Assembly: GCF_001482385.1 (NCBI RefSeq)
Contig: NZ_CP013611.1
Location: forward strand, 3,038,001 to 3,102,000
From: Pseudoalteromonas rubra
GTDB taxonomy: Bacteria > Pseudomonadota > Gammaproteobacteria > Enterobacterales > Alteromonadaceae
Direction of reading: 5' to 3'
Length of the DNA stretch: 64,000 nucleotides
Shown here: piece by piece, positions 50,081-64,000 of the stretch
Layout of the letters: every line of letters starts with the position of its first letter
Position numbering within the stretch: position 1 is the stretch's first letter
The notes under the pieces: model-generated
Told to the model about the DNA's origin: nothing
The model's database searches: none
What the model saw: the letters and a program-made list of their open reading frames with translations, nothing else
Program-made: the position numbers and the translations under genes

Positions 50081-50638
50081 ATGTCGGATGAGAACAAAGA
50101 AAAGAAATTACGTTGGTACGTAATTCAGGCGTTTTCAGGTTTTGAAAAGCGCGTCGCTCAAACTATTCTTGAGCACATTAAAATCGAAGGTCTGGAAGAG
50201 TACTTCGGTGAAGTACTAGTCCCAACTGAAGAAGTTGTGGAAATGCGTGCCGGACAAAAACGTAAGTCTGAACGTAAATTCTTCCCGGGCTATGTGTTAG
50301 TTGAAATGGTGATGGATGATGCATCCTGGCACCTGGTGAACAGCACACCACGCGTGATGGGCTTTGTTGGTGGTACGTCAGATCGTCCAGCACCAATCAG
50401 CAAAAAAGAAGCCGATCGTATTCTCAATCGCTTGCAGGAGAATGCAGAAGCTCCGAAGCCAGCCACTCTGTTTGAGCCGGGCGAAGTGGTTCGTGTTATC
50501 GATGGTCCATTTGCGGACTTTAACGGTGTTGTGGAAGAGGTTGATTACGAGAAGAGCCGCCTGAAAGTGTCAGTGCTGATCTTCGGCCGTTCTACGCCGG
50601 TTGACCTGGAATTTGGACAGGTTGAACAAGATAAGTAA
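50081..50638 (+). CDS. nusG: Transcription termination/antitermination protein NusG
   Basis: 185 residues. NGN domain ([44 protein letters not shown]) and C-terminal KOW domain ([25 protein letters not shown]). Links RNA polymerase to Rho and to the ribosome. Normal length. Confidence 0.99.
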   Translation: MSDENKEKKLRWYVIQAFSGFEKRVAQTILEHIKIEGLEEYFGEVLVPTEEVVEMRAGQKRKSERKFFPGYVLVEMVMDDASWHLVNSTPRVMGFVGGTSDRPAPISKKEADRILNRLQENAEAPKPATLFEPGEVVRVIDGPFADFNGVVEEVDYEKSRLKVSVLIFGRSTPVDLEFGQVEQDK

Positions 50639-50670
50639 TTTTGTTGTTTAAAACAGCAAAAGTTATTGCC

Positions 50671-50707
50671 AAAGGCCGCTGGTTAATCTATAATCAGCGG
50701 CCTTTTT
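50671..50707 (+). terminator. Terminator after nusG
   Basis: GGCCGCTGGTTA and TAATCAGCGGCC form a 12-bp stem with one G-T pair around ATCTA, followed by TTTTTG. Confidence 0.88.
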
Positions 50708-50814
50708 GTATGTCATTACTATGACGCACAAAAAGACAGTTTTTTAATTGGGAAGCCGTCTGAGTACGCGTCCTCGCGCGCACAAGGCTAAGACCCACAT
50801 AACGAGGTATTATC

Positions 50815-51243
50815 ATGGCTAAAAAAGTTGAAGCTTTAATCAAGCTACAAGTTGCTGCTGGTATGGCTAATCCTAGTCCTCCAGTAGGTCCTGCACTAGG
50901 TCAACACGGTGTAAACATCATGGAATTCTGTAAAGCGTTCAACGCACGTACAGAGTCTATCGAGAAAGGCGCACCGGTTCCTGTAATCATTTCTGTTTAC
51001 AACGACCGTTCTTTCACTTTCGACATGAAAACTCCACCTGCTTCTTACCTTCTTAAGAAAGCAGCTGGTATCAAGTCTGGTTCTGGCCGTCCTAACACTG
51101 AGAAAGTGGGTACTGTTACTCGCGCTCAGCTTGAAGAGATCGTTGAGACTAAACGTCCGGATCTTACTGCTGCTGATATGGATGCAGCTGTACGCACGAT
51201 CGCAGGTTCTGCACGTGCAATGGGCTTGAACGTAGAGGGGTAA
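50815..51243 (+). CDS. rplK: Large ribosomal subunit protein uL11
   Basis: 142 residues. [20 protein letters not shown] with the flexible proline helix, [19 protein letters not shown] segment ([17 protein letters not shown]), and the C-terminal RNA-binding [13 protein letters not shown]. GTPase-centre protein and L11 methylation target. Start after CGAGG; rplA follows immediately. Confidence 0.99.
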   Translation: MAKKVEALIKLQVAAGMANPSPPVGPALGQHGVNIMEFCKAFNARTESIEKGAPVPVIISVYNDRSFTFDMKTPPASYLLKKAAGIKSGSGRPNTEKVGTVTRAQLEEIVETKRPDLTAADMDAAVRTIAGSARAMGLNVEG

Positions 51244-51249
51244 TTGAGA

Positions 51250-51954
51250 ATGGCTAAATTAACTAAGCGTATGCGTACTATCCGCGAAAAAGTGGATGTT
51301 ACTAAAGAATACGAAATCAACGAAGCTGTTGCTCTTCTTAAAGAACTTGCTACTGCTAAGTTCGTTGAAAGTGTAGACGTTGCTGTAAACCTGGGTATCG
51401 ATGCTCGTAAATCTGACCAAAACGTACGTGGTGCAACTGTACTACCTCACGGTACTGGTCGTGAAGTACGCGTAGCTGTATTCACTCAAGGTGCAAACGC
51501 TGACGCAGCAAAAGAAGCTGGCGCTGATCTGGTAGGCATGGAAGACCTTGCTGAGCAGGTTAAGAAAGGCGAAATGAACTTCGACGTAGTTGTTGCTTCT
51601 CCGGATGCAATGCGCGTTGTTGGTCAACTAGGTCAAATCCTAGGTCCACGTGGCCTTATGCCTAACCCTAAGACTGGTACTGTTACACCTAACGTTGCAG
51701 AAGCAGTTAAAAACGCGAAAGCGGGTCAGGTTCGCTACCGTAACGACAAAAACGGCATCATCCACACCACTATCGGTAAAGTTGATTTCGACGCGAACCA
51801 GCTTCAGGAAAACCTGGAAGCACTTATCGTTGCGCTTAAGAAGGCTAAGCCTTCACAAGCAAAAGGTACTTACGTGAAGAAAGTAAGCATCTCAACGACT
51901 ATGGGCGCGGGTGTTGCTGTAGACCAAGCTACTCTAAACACGCAAGTGGCTTAA
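51250..51954 (+). CDS. rplA: Large ribosomal subunit protein uL1
   Basis: 234 residues from ATG 51250; a TTG at 51244 is in frame but abuts the rplK stop. [54 protein letters not shown]. Represses rplK-rplA translation in E. coli. Normal length. Confidence 0.99.
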   Translation: MAKLTKRMRTIREKVDVTKEYEINEAVALLKELATAKFVESVDVAVNLGIDARKSDQNVRGATVLPHGTGREVRVAVFTQGANADAAKEAGADLVGMEDLAEQVKKGEMNFDVVVASPDAMRVVGQLGQILGPRGLMPNPKTGTVTPNVAEAVKNAKAGQVRYRNDKNGIIHTTIGKVDFDANQLQENLEALIVALKKAKPSQAKGTYVKKVSISTTMGAGVAVDQATLNTQVA

Positions 51955-51968
51955 TTTAGAGATAAGCG

Positions 51969-51997
51969 TTTACATGGCGTAAAAATTAGACTATAAT
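51969..51997 (+). promoter_or_regulatory. Promoter of the rplJ-rplL-rpoB-rpoC transcript
   Basis: TTTACA at 51969-51974, exact 17-bp spacer, TATAAT at 51992-51997. It lies directly after the rplA stop and is followed by the L10 leader. The DNA also forms a hairpin (next entry). Confidence 0.8.
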
Positions 51998-52007
51998 TTT
52001 GCGCCAT
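51974..52007 (+). terminator. Hairpin at the rplA 3' end, overlapping the rplJ promoter
   Basis: ATGGCG-T-AAAAATTA pairs with TAATTTTGCGCCAT around GACTA, with one bulge and one mismatch. No clean T-run follows, so full termination is unlikely; it may protect the rplKA mRNA end or lower read-through. Confidence 0.45.
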
Positions 52008-52286
52008 TTCGTTGAGAGCTAAGCTCTAAACGAAGCAAAGAATTCGGGTTGAAGCGCATAATTTCGGCACTTTGCAGACTTTATAGTCTACAATGATCCG
52101 ATAAATTGCGTTTCCGTCCAAGACCGTAGGTGTAACCTAGTTACTTAATTCCCTACGTAGACGGTGTGAATCCCAGCTAGATTTTCCTAATCTTCTGGTT
52201 CTCGCCGTAAAAAGCAGCTCAAAGTCGTAAGACGATGAGTAAAGTAGAACTGGGACATGTTCCCATCATAACCAGGAGTAACACCC
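51998..52286 (+). other. Remaining rplJ 5' untranslated region
   Basis: The transcript from the promoter has about 280 bases before the rplJ ATG. Apart from the L10 leader stem at 52114-52210 it carries GCTCAAAGTCGTAAGACGATGAG (read in two parts, 52217-52239), a minor hairpin, and AGGAG before the ATG. Nothing else recognised. Confidence 0.5.
52114..52210 (+). promoter_or_regulatory. L10 (rplJ) leader RNA
   Basis: Matches the E. coli L10 leader from memory: CAAGACCGTAGGTGTAACC, then CTTAATTCCCTACGTAGACGG and a closing arm with CGCCGTAAAA. It folds as the kink-turn stem (CCGTAGG/CCTACGTAGACGG) that L10(L12)4 binds to repress rplJ-rplL translation. Confidence 0.85.
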
Positions 52287-52781
52287 ATGGCTTTAAATCT
52301 TCAAGACAAAAAAGCAATTGTTGCTGAAGTCAACGAAGCTGCCAAAGGTGCTCTGTCTGCAGTTGTTGCAGATTCTCGTGGTGTAACAGTAGATGCGATC
52401 ACTGCACTTCGTAAAGAAGCTCGTGAAGCAGGCGTATGGATGAAAGTTGTCCGTAACACCCTAGCTAAGCGCGCTGTAGAAGGTACTGACTATGAGTGCC
52501 TTAACGAATCGCTAGTGGGCCCAAGCCTAATCGCTTTCTCTTCAGAGCATCCAGGTGCTGCAGCTCGTATCTTCGCTGATTTCGCGAAGAAGAACGAGTT
52601 GTTCGAACTGAAAGCGGCTGCATTTGAAGGCAATGTTGTAGACGTAGACATGCTAGCTAAGCTGCCTACTTACGACGAAGCTGTTGCACGCCTAATGAGC
52701 GCTATGAAAGAAGCGTCAGCTGGTAAATTGTGTAAAACAATTGAAGCTGTACGTGTTCAGAAAGCTGAAGCAGCTGCTTAA
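52287..52781 (+). CDS. rplJ: Large ribosomal subunit protein uL10
   Basis: 164 residues. [55 protein letters not shown]. Forms the stalk base with L7/L12 and regulates its own leader. AGGAG before ATG. Confidence 0.99.
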   Translation: MALNLQDKKAIVAEVNEAAKGALSAVVADSRGVTVDAITALRKEAREAGVWMKVVRNTLAKRAVEGTDYECLNESLVGPSLIAFSSEHPGAAARIFADFAKKNELFELKAAAFEGNVVDVDMLAKLPTYDEAVARLMSAMKEASAGKLCKTIEAVRVQKAEAAA

Positions 52782-52851
52782 TAGCACGCTTCTTACTTTC
52801 ACAAATAAATTTTTAGAACCCCATGGTTCGTGATTAATTAGGAAACTTAAA

Positions 52852-53214
52852 ATGTCTGTAACTAAAGACCAAATCCTTGACGCGATTGCTGAAATGTCAG
52901 TAATGGAAGTTGTTGAACTAGTTGAAGCAATGGAAGAAAAATTCGGTGTAACTGCAGCTGCTGCTGTTGTTGCTGCTGGTCCTGCTGAAGCTGCTGAAGA
53001 GAAGACTGAGTTCGACGTAATCCTAGCTGGCGCTGGCGGTAACAAAGTTGCTGCTATCAAAGCTGTACGTGGTGCAACTGGTCTTGGCCTTAAAGAAGCA
53101 AAAGCTCTTGTTGAGTCTGCTCCTGCGCCAATCAAAGAAGCTGTTTCTAAAGAAGAAGCTGAAGCACTTAAGAAAGATCTTGAAGAAGCTGGTGCTGAAG
53201 TTGAGATCAAGTAA
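52852..53214 (+). CDS. rplL: Large ribosomal subunit protein bL12
   Basis: 120 residues. N-terminal dimerisation ([20 protein letters not shown]), Ala-rich hinge ([17 protein letters not shown]), C-terminal factor-binding domain with [20 protein letters not shown]. Stalk protein recruiting elongation factors. Confidence 0.99.
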   Translation: MSVTKDQILDAIAEMSVMEVVELVEAMEEKFGVTAAAAVVAAGPAEAAEEKTEFDVILAGAGGNKVAAIKAVRGATGLGLKEAKALVESAPAPIKEAVSKEEAEALKKDLEEAGAEVEIK

Positions 53215-53235
53215 TCTGGCATTTGCTAGGTTCGC

Positions 53236-53286
53236 TGCCTGAGCAATCAGGCAAGGGCTGGTGATTATTTAATCACCGGCCCTTTT
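53236..53286 (+). terminator. Tandem hairpins between rplL and rpoB (attenuator)
   Basis: First, TGCCTGA/TCAGGCA around GCAA (53236-53253). Second, AAGGGC-T-GGTGATTA and TAATCACC-G-GCCCTTTT (53253-53286). Position equals the E. coli rplL-rpoB attenuator, which lets only part of transcription reach rpoBC; the first hairpin may be an RNase III site. Confidence 0.8.
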
Positions 53287-53478
53287 GCGCTATAGAGCGA
53301 CGCTTTCCTGTTGCGCAATAAATTCCTATGTTTTTCTTATTTTTCAATCTGTTAGAAGTATTTTGAAAGTGAGTGACTCATAGGACGACAATTAGATGTT
53401 GTTATCATGGCTTAGATGCCAATGAAGTCTGTTCTCCATGAACAGGTTGGGTCAAAGATCAGCAAGCTGAGGAACCCC

Positions 53479-57504
<4,026 letters not shown>

Positions 57505-57600
57505 TCCGCCGGGCCGCGTAAGCGGCCCAGACCGGACTGAAAAGAATGAAGGGGTGAGCCCAGGCTTGCCCTCAAGATTAACTCCGACAGGAGAGCTAAG

Positions 57601-60600
57601 GTGAAAGACTTACTTAAGTTTCTGAAGCAACAAAATAAGACCGAAGAATTCGATGCAATTCGTATTGGTCTTGCTTCGCCGGACATGGTGCGTTCATGGT
57701 CTTACGGTGAGGTAAAGAAACCTGAGACAATTAACTACCGTACTTTCAAGCCTGAGCGTGACGGCTTATTCTGTGCCCGTATCTTCGGCCCAGTAAAAGA
57801 TTATGAGTGTTTGTGTGGTAAGTACAAGCGCTTAAAGCACCGTGGTGTGATCTGTGAGAAGTGTGGCGTTGAAGTTACACTGACTAAAGTACGCCGTGAC
57901 CGCATGGGTCACATTGAGCTGGCTAGCCCAGTTGCACACATTTGGTTCCTTAAATCATTGCCGTCTCGTATCGGCCTGATGCTGGACATGACGCTTCGTG
58001 ATATCGAGCGTGTACTTTACTTCGAATCATTCGTAGTAACTGAACCTGGTATGACAACGCTTGAGCGTGGTCAGCTATTAGGTGAAGAAGAGTACCTGGA
58101 TGCACTGGAAGAGCATGGTGATGAATTCGAAGCGAAGATGGGTGCCGAAGCGGTACTTGATCTGCTACGTGATTTGGACCTGGGTCAGCTAATCGCCGAA
58201 ATGCGTGAAGAGCTGCCGACTATCAACTCTGAAACAAAGCGTAAGAAAATTACTAAGCGTCTTAAGTTGATGGAAGCATTCCACCAGTCAGGTAACAACC
58301 CTGAGTGGATGGTAATGAGCGTACTACCAGTTCTGCCACCTGATCTACGTCCACTTGTACCACTGGATGGTGGTCGTTTTGCGACATCTGATCTGAACGA
58401 TTTATACCGTCGTGTTATCAACCGTAACAACCGTCTTAAGCGTCTACTTGACCTGGCGGCACCAGACATCATCGTACGTAACGAAAAGCGTATGTTGCAA
58501 GAAGCGGTGGATGCACTACTAGATAACGGTCGTCGTGGTCGTGCGATCACTGGTTCTAACAAGCGTCCTCTGAAGTCGCTTGCAGACATGATCAAAGGTA
58601 AGCAAGGTCGTTTCCGTCAAAACCTGCTAGGTAAGCGTGTAGACTACTCTGGCCGTTCTGTAATCACAGTTGGTCCTACACTGAAACTACATCAGTGTGG
58701 TCTGCCTAAGAAAATGGCACTTGAGCTATTCAAGCCATTCATCTACGGCAAACTAGAGCGCCGTGGCATGGCGACTACCATCAAAGCTGCAAAGAAGATG
58801 GTAGAGCGTGAAGTACCAGAGGTTTGGGACGTACTTGACGAAGTGATCCGTGAGCACCCGGTTCTACTGAACCGTGCACCGACACTTCACAGACTAGGTA
58901 TCCAGGCGTTTGAACCGGTACTAATCGAAGGTAAAGCAATCCACCTGCACCCGCTAGTGTGTGCGGCGTATAACGCTGACTTCGATGGTGACCAAATGGC
59001 GGTACACGTACCGTTGACACTGGAAGCACAGCTTGAAGCACGTGCGCTAATGATGTCGACCAACAACATCCTGTCTCCTGCGAACGGTGAGCCAATCATC
59101 GTACCTTCACAGGACGTTGTATTGGGTCTGTACTACATGACGCGTGACCGCATCAATGCAAAAGGTGAAGGCATTGTCTTCAAAGATGCGAAAGAAGCTG
59201 AAAAAGCATACCGTACTGGCGCGGCAGAACTACATGCACGCGTAAAAGTACGTATCGCAGAAGTCCACATTGATGGCGAAACAGGTGAACGCAAAGACGT
59301 GACTGAGGTGGTTGAAACCACGGTTGGTCGTGCCATCCTGTCTTTGATCATGCCGACTGGCCTACCGTTTGAACTAATCAACCGTGCGCTAGGTAAAAAG
59401 CAGATCTCTGGCCTGTTGAACGAGTGTTATCGTCGTCTGGGTCTGAAAGATACTGTTATCTTCGCGGACCAGGTGATGTACACCGGTTTCCACTACGCGA
59501 TGAAGTCAGGTGTTTCTATCGGTATCAACGATATGGAAATCCCACCAACTAAAACAGGCATCATCGAAGCAGCAGAAGCTGAAGTTACTGAAATTAACCA
59601 GCAATTCCAGTCTGGTCTTGTAACTGCGGGTGAGAAATACAACAAAGTTATCGATATCTGGTCACGTGTTAATGAAAACTTATCACGCGAGATGATGGCG
59701 AACTTGTCGAAAGACACGGTTGTGAATGCGCAGGGTGAAGAAGAAGAGCAAGATTCTTTCAACTCAGTGTTCATGATGGCCGACTCGGGCGCACGTGGTA
59801 GTGCAGCTCAGATCCGTCAGCTAGCCGGTATGCGTGGCCTGATGGCACGTCCGGATGGTTCAATCATCGAAACACCTATTACAGCAAACTTCCGTGAAGG
59901 TCTGAACGTACTACAGTACTTCATCTCGACGCACGGTGCGCGTAAAGGTCTAGCGGATACCGCACTTAAGACAGCGAACTCGGGTTACCTGACTCGTCGT
60001 CTGGTAGACGTTGCACAAGACTTGGTCATCAACGAAACAGATTGTGGTACCCTTGAAGGGACTGTAATGAAGCCGCTGATTGAAGGTGGTGACGTTGTAG
60101 AGCCATTGCGTGAGCGTGTATTAGGTCGTGTTGTAGCAGAAGACGTGGTTATCCCTGGCACTGACGAAGTGCTGGTTGAACGTAACGTGATGCTTGATGA
60201 GAAGCTGTGTGACCTGTTAGAAGAGCACTCAGTGGACGAAGTAAAAGTACGTTCAGTTATCACCTGTGAAAACGACTTTGGTGTGTGTGCTAATTGTTAC
60301 GGTCGTGACCTGGCACGTGGCCACATCATTAACGCGGGTGAGTCTGTTGGTGTTATCGCGGCACAGTCAATCGGTGAGCCGGGTACTCAGCTTACGATGC
60401 GTACCTTCCACATCGGTGGTGCGGCATCTCGAGCGTCTGCAGAAAACAGCGTTCAGGTTAAGAACAATGGTAGCATGAAGCTGCACAATGCGAAGTTCGT
60501 AATCAATACCGACGGCAAGATCGTGATCACCTCACGTTCAACCGAAATTACGGTTATTGACGAACAAGGCCGTGAGAAAGAGCGCTATAAAGTGCCTTAC

Positions 60601-61782
60601 GGTGCCGTATTGTCAGTGAGTGACGGTGCAGAAGTGAAAGGTAACGACATAGTCGCGACCTGGGACCCGCATAGTCACCCAATCATCATCGAGCACGAGT
60701 CTAAAGTATCGTTCAGCGACATCGACGATTCTAACACTGAAGCACAAACAGACGAGCTAACTGGTCTGACGCGTGTGGTTGTTAAAGACCTTGCTAAGGT
60801 GAATGCAAAAGAGCCTAAGCTGATCATCGAAAATGAAGAGCGTGGCCTGCAGGAAATTCGTCTGCCTTCGTTCACCACCATCGAAATCACAGATGGTGCA
60901 ACGGCACAGCCGGGTGACGTTCTGGCACGTATTCCTCAGGAAGGTTCGAAGACTCGTGATATCACGGGTGGTCTACCTCGAGTTGCTGACTTGTTTGAAG
61001 CGCGTAAGCCGAAAGATCCAGCAATCCTGGCAGAAATCACAGGTACCGTTAGCTTTGGTAAAGAAACCAAAGGTAAGAAGCGCCTGGTGATTACACCGGA
61101 AGAGGGTGATGCATACGAAGAAATGATCCCGAAATGGCGTCAGCTGAACGTGTTCGAGGGTGAGCAGGTATCTAAAGGTGAAGTTATCGCCGATGGTCCT
61201 GAATCTCCGCACGACATCTTACGTCTGCGTGGTGTGACTGACGTATCTAACTACATCGTAAACGAAGTACAAGAAGTATATCGTCTACAGGGTGTAAAGA
61301 TTAACGACAAGCACATCGAAACCATCATTCGTCAGATGCTACGTAAATGTATCATCCTTGATGGTGGTGACAGTGAGTTCCTGGCTGGCGAACAAGCCGA
61401 AGTGGCGCGCGTTAATATTGCAAACCGTGAGCTAGAGAAACAAGGTAAGATCCCAGCGAAGTTCGAAATTCAGCTGATGGGTATTACTAAAGCCTCACTG
61501 GCAACAGAGTCTTTCATCTCTGCAGCCTCGTTCCAGGAGACGACACGTGTCCTGACTGAAGCCGCAGTAAATGGTAAGAGTGATGAGCTTCGTGGTCTGA
61601 AAGAAAACGTTATCGTGGGTCGTCTGATCCCAGCGGGTACCGGTTTCTCTTACCACTTAGATCGCATCAACCGTCGTAAGCAAAATGAAGCTGCAGTTGA
61701 AGAGCAAACTGTAAGTGCTGAAGAAGCATCTCAGGCACTGACAGACGCACTAAATGCAGACTTGCTTGGTGGCCAAGACTAA
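57601..61782 (+). CDS. rpoC: RNA polymerase subunit beta prime
   Basis: 1393 residues, E. coli 1407. GTG start with GAGAGC upstream, 96 bp after rpoB. Zinc site [20 protein letters not shown], catalytic NADFDGDQM with magnesium aspartates at 460, 462 and 464, bridge helix and [19 protein letters not shown]. The tail is shorter than in E. coli. Confidence 0.99.
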   Translation: MKDLLKFLKQQNKTEEFDAIRIGLASPDMVRSWSYGEVKKPETINYRTFKPERDGLFCARIFGPVKDYECLCGKYKRLKHRGVICEKCGVEVTLTKVRRDRMGHIELASPVAHIWFLKSLPSRIGLMLDMTLRDIERVLYFESFVVTEPGMTTLERGQLLGEEEYLDALEEHGDEFEAKMGAEAVLDLLRDLDLGQLIAEMREELPTINSETKRKKITKRLKLMEAFHQSGNNPEWMVMSVLPVLPPDLRPLVPLDGGRFATSDLNDLYRRVINRNNRLKRLLDLAAPDIIVRNEKRMLQEAVDALLDNGRRGRAITGSNKRPLKSLADMIKGKQGRFRQNLLGKRVDYSGRSVITVGPTLKLHQCGLPKKMALELFKPFIYGKLERRGMATTIKAAKKMVEREVPEVWDVLDEVIREHPVLLNRAPTLHRLGIQAFEPVLIEGKAIHLHPLVCAAYNADFDGDQMAVHVPLTLEAQLEARALMMSTNNILSPANGEPIIVPSQDVVLGLYYMTRDRINAKGEGIVFKDAKEAEKAYRTGAAELHARVKVRIAEVHIDGETGERKDVTEVVETTVGRAILSLIMPTGLPFELINRALGKKQISGLLNECYRRLGLKDTVIFADQVMYTGFHYAMKSGVSIGINDMEIPPTKTGIIEAAEAEVTEINQQFQSGLVTAGEKYNKVIDIWSRVNENLSREMMANLSKDTVVNAQGEEEEQDSFNSVFMMADSGARGSAAQIRQLAGMRGLMARPDGSIIETPITANFREGLNVLQYFISTHGARKGLADTALKTANSGYLTRRLVDVAQDLVINETDCGTLEGTVMKPLIEGGDVVEPLRERVLGRVVAEDVVIPGTDEVLVERNVMLDEKLCDLLEEHSVDEVKVRSVITCENDFGVCANCYGRDLARGHIINAGESVGVIAAQSIGEPGTQLTMRTFHIGGAASRASAENSVQVKNNGSMKLHNAKFVINTDGKIVITSRSTEITVIDEQGREKERYKVPYGAVLSVSDGAEVKGNDIVATWDPHSHPIIIEHESKVSFSDIDDSNTEAQTDELTGLTRVVVKDLAKVNAKEPKLIIENEERGLQEIRLPSFTTIEITDGATAQPGDVLARIPQEGSKTRDITGGLPRVADLFEARKPKDPAILAEITGTVSFGKETKGKKRLVITPEEGDAYEEMIPKWRQLNVFEGEQVSKGEVIADGPESPHDILRLRGVTDVSNYIVNEVQEVYRLQGVKINDKHIETIIRQMLRKCIILDGGDSEFLAGEQAEVARVNIANRELEKQGKIPAKFEIQLMGITKASLATESFISAASFQETTRVLTEAAVNGKSDELRGLKENVIVGRLIPAGTGFSYHLDRINRRKQNEAAVEEQTVSAEEASQALTDALNADLLGGQD

Positions 61783-61840
61783 AATTGACGAAAAACACGT
61801 CAATTGCAATAAAAAGGCAGCTTTAACGCTGCCTTTTTAG
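61783..61840 (+). terminator. Tandem terminators after rpoC
   Basis: AATTGACG/CGTCAATT around seven bases (61783-61805), then AAGGCAGC/GCTGCCTT around TTTAAC with A-run before and TTTTTAG after (61811-61840). The second has the full intrinsic form. Confidence 0.93.
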
Positions 61841-61849
61841 TTGTTTTGG

Positions 61850-61878
61850 TTGACAGGTTAAACTTTGCTCATTAAAAT
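61850..61878 (+). promoter_or_regulatory. Promoter of the str operon
   Basis: Consensus TTGACA at 61850-61855, exact 17-bp spacer, TAAAAT at 61873-61878. About 90 bp leader before rpsL. Confidence 0.85.
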
Positions 61879-61973
61879 TCCGCCACCCATTTATTCGTTC
61901 GAATAACAGAACGCTTAAATTGGCGAAATTTGATTTTTTCAGTAGTAATTTTTATTAATTCAGGAGCTATTTA

Positions 61974-62348
61974 ATGGCAACTATTAACCAGCTAGTACGT
62001 AAGCCACGTCGCAGCAAGGTTACTAAGAGCAACTCAGCTGCTCTTAAAGCTTGTCCTCAAAAGCGTGGTGTATGTACTCGTGTATATACAACTACACCTA
62101 AGAAGCCAAACTCTGCACTACGTAAAGTAGCGCGTGTTCGTCTAACGAACGGCTTCGAAGTAACATCTTACATTGGTGGTGAAGGCCACAACTTGCAAGA
62201 GCACAGTGTTATCCTAATCCGTGGTGGTCGTGTTAAAGACTTACCAGGTGTGCGTTTCCACACAGTACGTGGCGCGCTGGACTGTGCTGGCGTAAATGAC
62301 CGTAAACAAGGTCGTTCTAAGTACGGTGCAAAACGTCCTAAGGGCTAA
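61974..62348 (+). CDS. rpsL: Small ribosomal subunit protein uS12
   Basis: 124 residues. Contains [19 protein letters not shown] with Lys43 and [11 protein letters not shown] with Lys88, both wild type for streptomycin sensitivity. Decoding-centre protein. Starts the str operon with rpsG and fusA after it. Confidence 0.99.
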   Translation: MATINQLVRKPRRSKVTKSNSAALKACPQKRGVCTRVYTTTPKKPNSALRKVARVRLTNGFEVTSYIGGEGHNLQEHSVILIRGGRVKDLPGVRFHTVRGALDCAGVNDRKQGRSKYGAKRPKG

Positions 62349-62432
62349 TGGTTCTCCGTTAGTAAGGCCAAGCACTTAAGTTTTAATTTATATATTTTGT
62401 TTTGGGAATTCGTCGTAGTAAGACGAACCTGA

Positions 62433-62921
<489 letters not shown>

Positions 62922-62948
62922 TCTGCCCAAGACCTTTAAGAGGATAAT

Positions 62949-64000
62949 ATGGCACGTACAACTCCTATTGAGCGTTACCGTAATATCGGTATTTGTGCTC
63001 ACGTAGATGCGGGGAAAACCACCACCACGGAACGTGTACTTTATTACACGGGCCTGTCTCACAAAATTGGTGAGGTGCATGATGGTGCCGCAACTATGGA
63101 CTGGATGGAGCAGGAGCAGGAGCGTGGTATTACCATCACTTCAGCTGCGACCACGTGTTTCTGGAAAGGGATGGATGCTCAGTTTGATGAGCATCGTATA
63201 AACATCATCGATACTCCCGGACACGTAGACTTCACCATCGAAGTAGAACGTTCATTACGTGTACTAGATGGCGCTGTAGTCGTATTATGTGCTTCATCAG
63301 GTGTACAACCACAAACGGAAACCGTTTGGCGTCAGGCGAACAAGTACGAAGTACCTCGCATGATTTTCGTCAACAAAATGGACCGTACCGGTGCAGATTT
63401 TCTGGCCGTTGTGGATCAGGTGAAAAAGCGTCTTGGCGCTGCACCTGTGCCAATTCAGTTACCAATCGGTGCTGAAGATGAATTTAAAGGTGTTATCGAT
63501 CTCATCAAGATGAAAGCCATCAACTGGAATGCTGAAGACCAGGGGATGACTTTCAACTATGAAGAGATCCCGGCAGAGCTTCAGGAGCTGGCAGAAGAGT
63601 GGCGCGCAGAGCTACTCGAATCTGCCGCAGAAGCTTCTGAAGAGCTAATGGACAAATATCTTGAAGAAGGTGAACTGAGCGAGGCCGAAATTAAGGCCGC
63701 GATCCGTCAGCGTACATTGAACAATGAAATTGTGCCAATGAGCTGTGGTAGTGCATTCAAGAATAAAGGTGTTCAGGCTGTGCTTGATGCCGTGATTGAA
63801 TACATGCCGTCTCCAACAGAGGTTAAAGAGATCCAGGGTATCCTGGATGACGAAAGCGAAGCAACGCGTCCTGCGGACGATGATGCGCCGTTTTCAGCTC
63901 TGGCGTTCAAAATCGCCACTGACCCGTTTGTTGGTACGCTTACCTTCTTCCGAGTTTATTCCGGCACAGTAGGTCAGGGTGACTCGGTTTATAACCCAGT
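62949..64000 (+). CDS. fusA: Elongation factor G, 3'-truncated by the window edge
   Basis: First 350 residues or so, starting ATG 62949 after AAGAGGATA. P-loop [15 protein letters not shown], switch region [17 protein letters not shown]3 [23 protein letters not shown]4 VNKMDRTG. These are EF-G, not EF-G2 or LepA. The last visible bases are in domain II. tuf would normally follow but lies outside the window. Confidence 0.98.
   Translation, partial: MARTTPIERYRNIGICAHVDAGKTTTTERVLYYTGLSHKIGEVHDGAATMDWMEQEQERGITITSAATTCFWKGMDAQFDEHRINIIDTPGHVDFTIEVERSLRVLDGAVVVLCASSGVQPQTETVWRQANKYEVPRMIFVNKMDRTGADFLAVVDQVKKRLGAAPVPIQLPIGAEDEFKGVIDLIKMKAINWNAEDQGMTFNYEEIPAELQELAEEWRAELLESAAEASEELMDKYLEEGELSEAEIKAAIRQRTLNNEIVPMSCGSAFKNKGVQAVLDAVIEYMPSPTEVKEIQGILDDESEATRPADDDAPFSALAFKIATDPFVGTLTFFRVYSGTVGQGDSVYNP

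Overview
The window reads as a contiguous stretch of chromosome from a marine gammaproteobacterium, most probably Pseudoalteromonas or a close relative in the Alteromonadales. This rests on the gene set and order (fabR beside sthA and a desaturase; pabA upstream of astCAD; thiC-O-S-G-DE-F; rpsF-priB-rpsR-rplI; dnaB-alr; tRNA-Trp-secE-nusG-rplKAJL-rpoBC-rpsL-rpsG-fusA) and on recall of family sequences, not on a database search. Almost all of it is core genome. I see no prophage, insertion sequence, integron or CRISPR array.

Layout. 1-2.6 kb: redox and membrane lipid genes (3'-truncated sthA, an acyl desaturase, its divergent repressor FabR with a perfect operator). 2.7-9.2 kb: pabA, an HDOD protein, and the arginine succinyltransferase genes astC-astA-astD, then a DUF3802-like gene. 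9.2-13.7 kb: OsmC-like protein, speD, a TonB-dependent receptor, a thioesterase and a META lipoprotein. 13.7-20.6 kb: a TPP riboswitch and a thiamine operon using the oxygen-dependent ThiO route with a ThiD-ThiE fusion. It ends with a 57-residue peptide gene that looks like a RiPP or bacteriocin precursor and sits just before the terminator. 20.6-24.1 kb: psd, rsgA, orn and an array of four tRNA-Gly genes with two decayed copies. 24.1-25.8 kb: rpsF-priB-rpsR-rplI. 26.1-31.8 kb: a minor pilin operon (pilE, fimT, pilV, pilW and a long pilX-like gene), then an ECF sigma factor, its probable anti-sigma factor and a DUF4097 protein. 31.9-39.7 kb: dnaB, alr, yjbQ, cheX, zur, a GGDEF-EAL protein, a YbaK-type editing protein and an unknown gene. 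39.8-47.6 kb: tRNA-Ile(CAU) with a nearby tRNA-like remnant, a cupin gene, and a sulfate uptake and activation operon (cysG-cysD-cysN-SLC13 permease-cysC-cysQ, minus strand). 47.9-49.5 kb: a strongly structured non-coding stretch before deoC, an unknown gene and tRNA-Trp. 49.6-64 kb: the secE-nusG, ribosomal protein, RNA polymerase and str operons, cut inside fusA.

The most interesting items are the orphan RiPP-like peptide gene (20421-20594), the multi-hairpin leader before deoC (about 47900-48050), the decayed tRNA copies, the hairpin that buries the sthA ribosome binding site, a pilin-like protein with Lys at the position of the usual Glu5, and a putative autoregulated ECF promoter. Start codons were adjusted where the ribosome binding site or family alignment argued against the longest reading frame.
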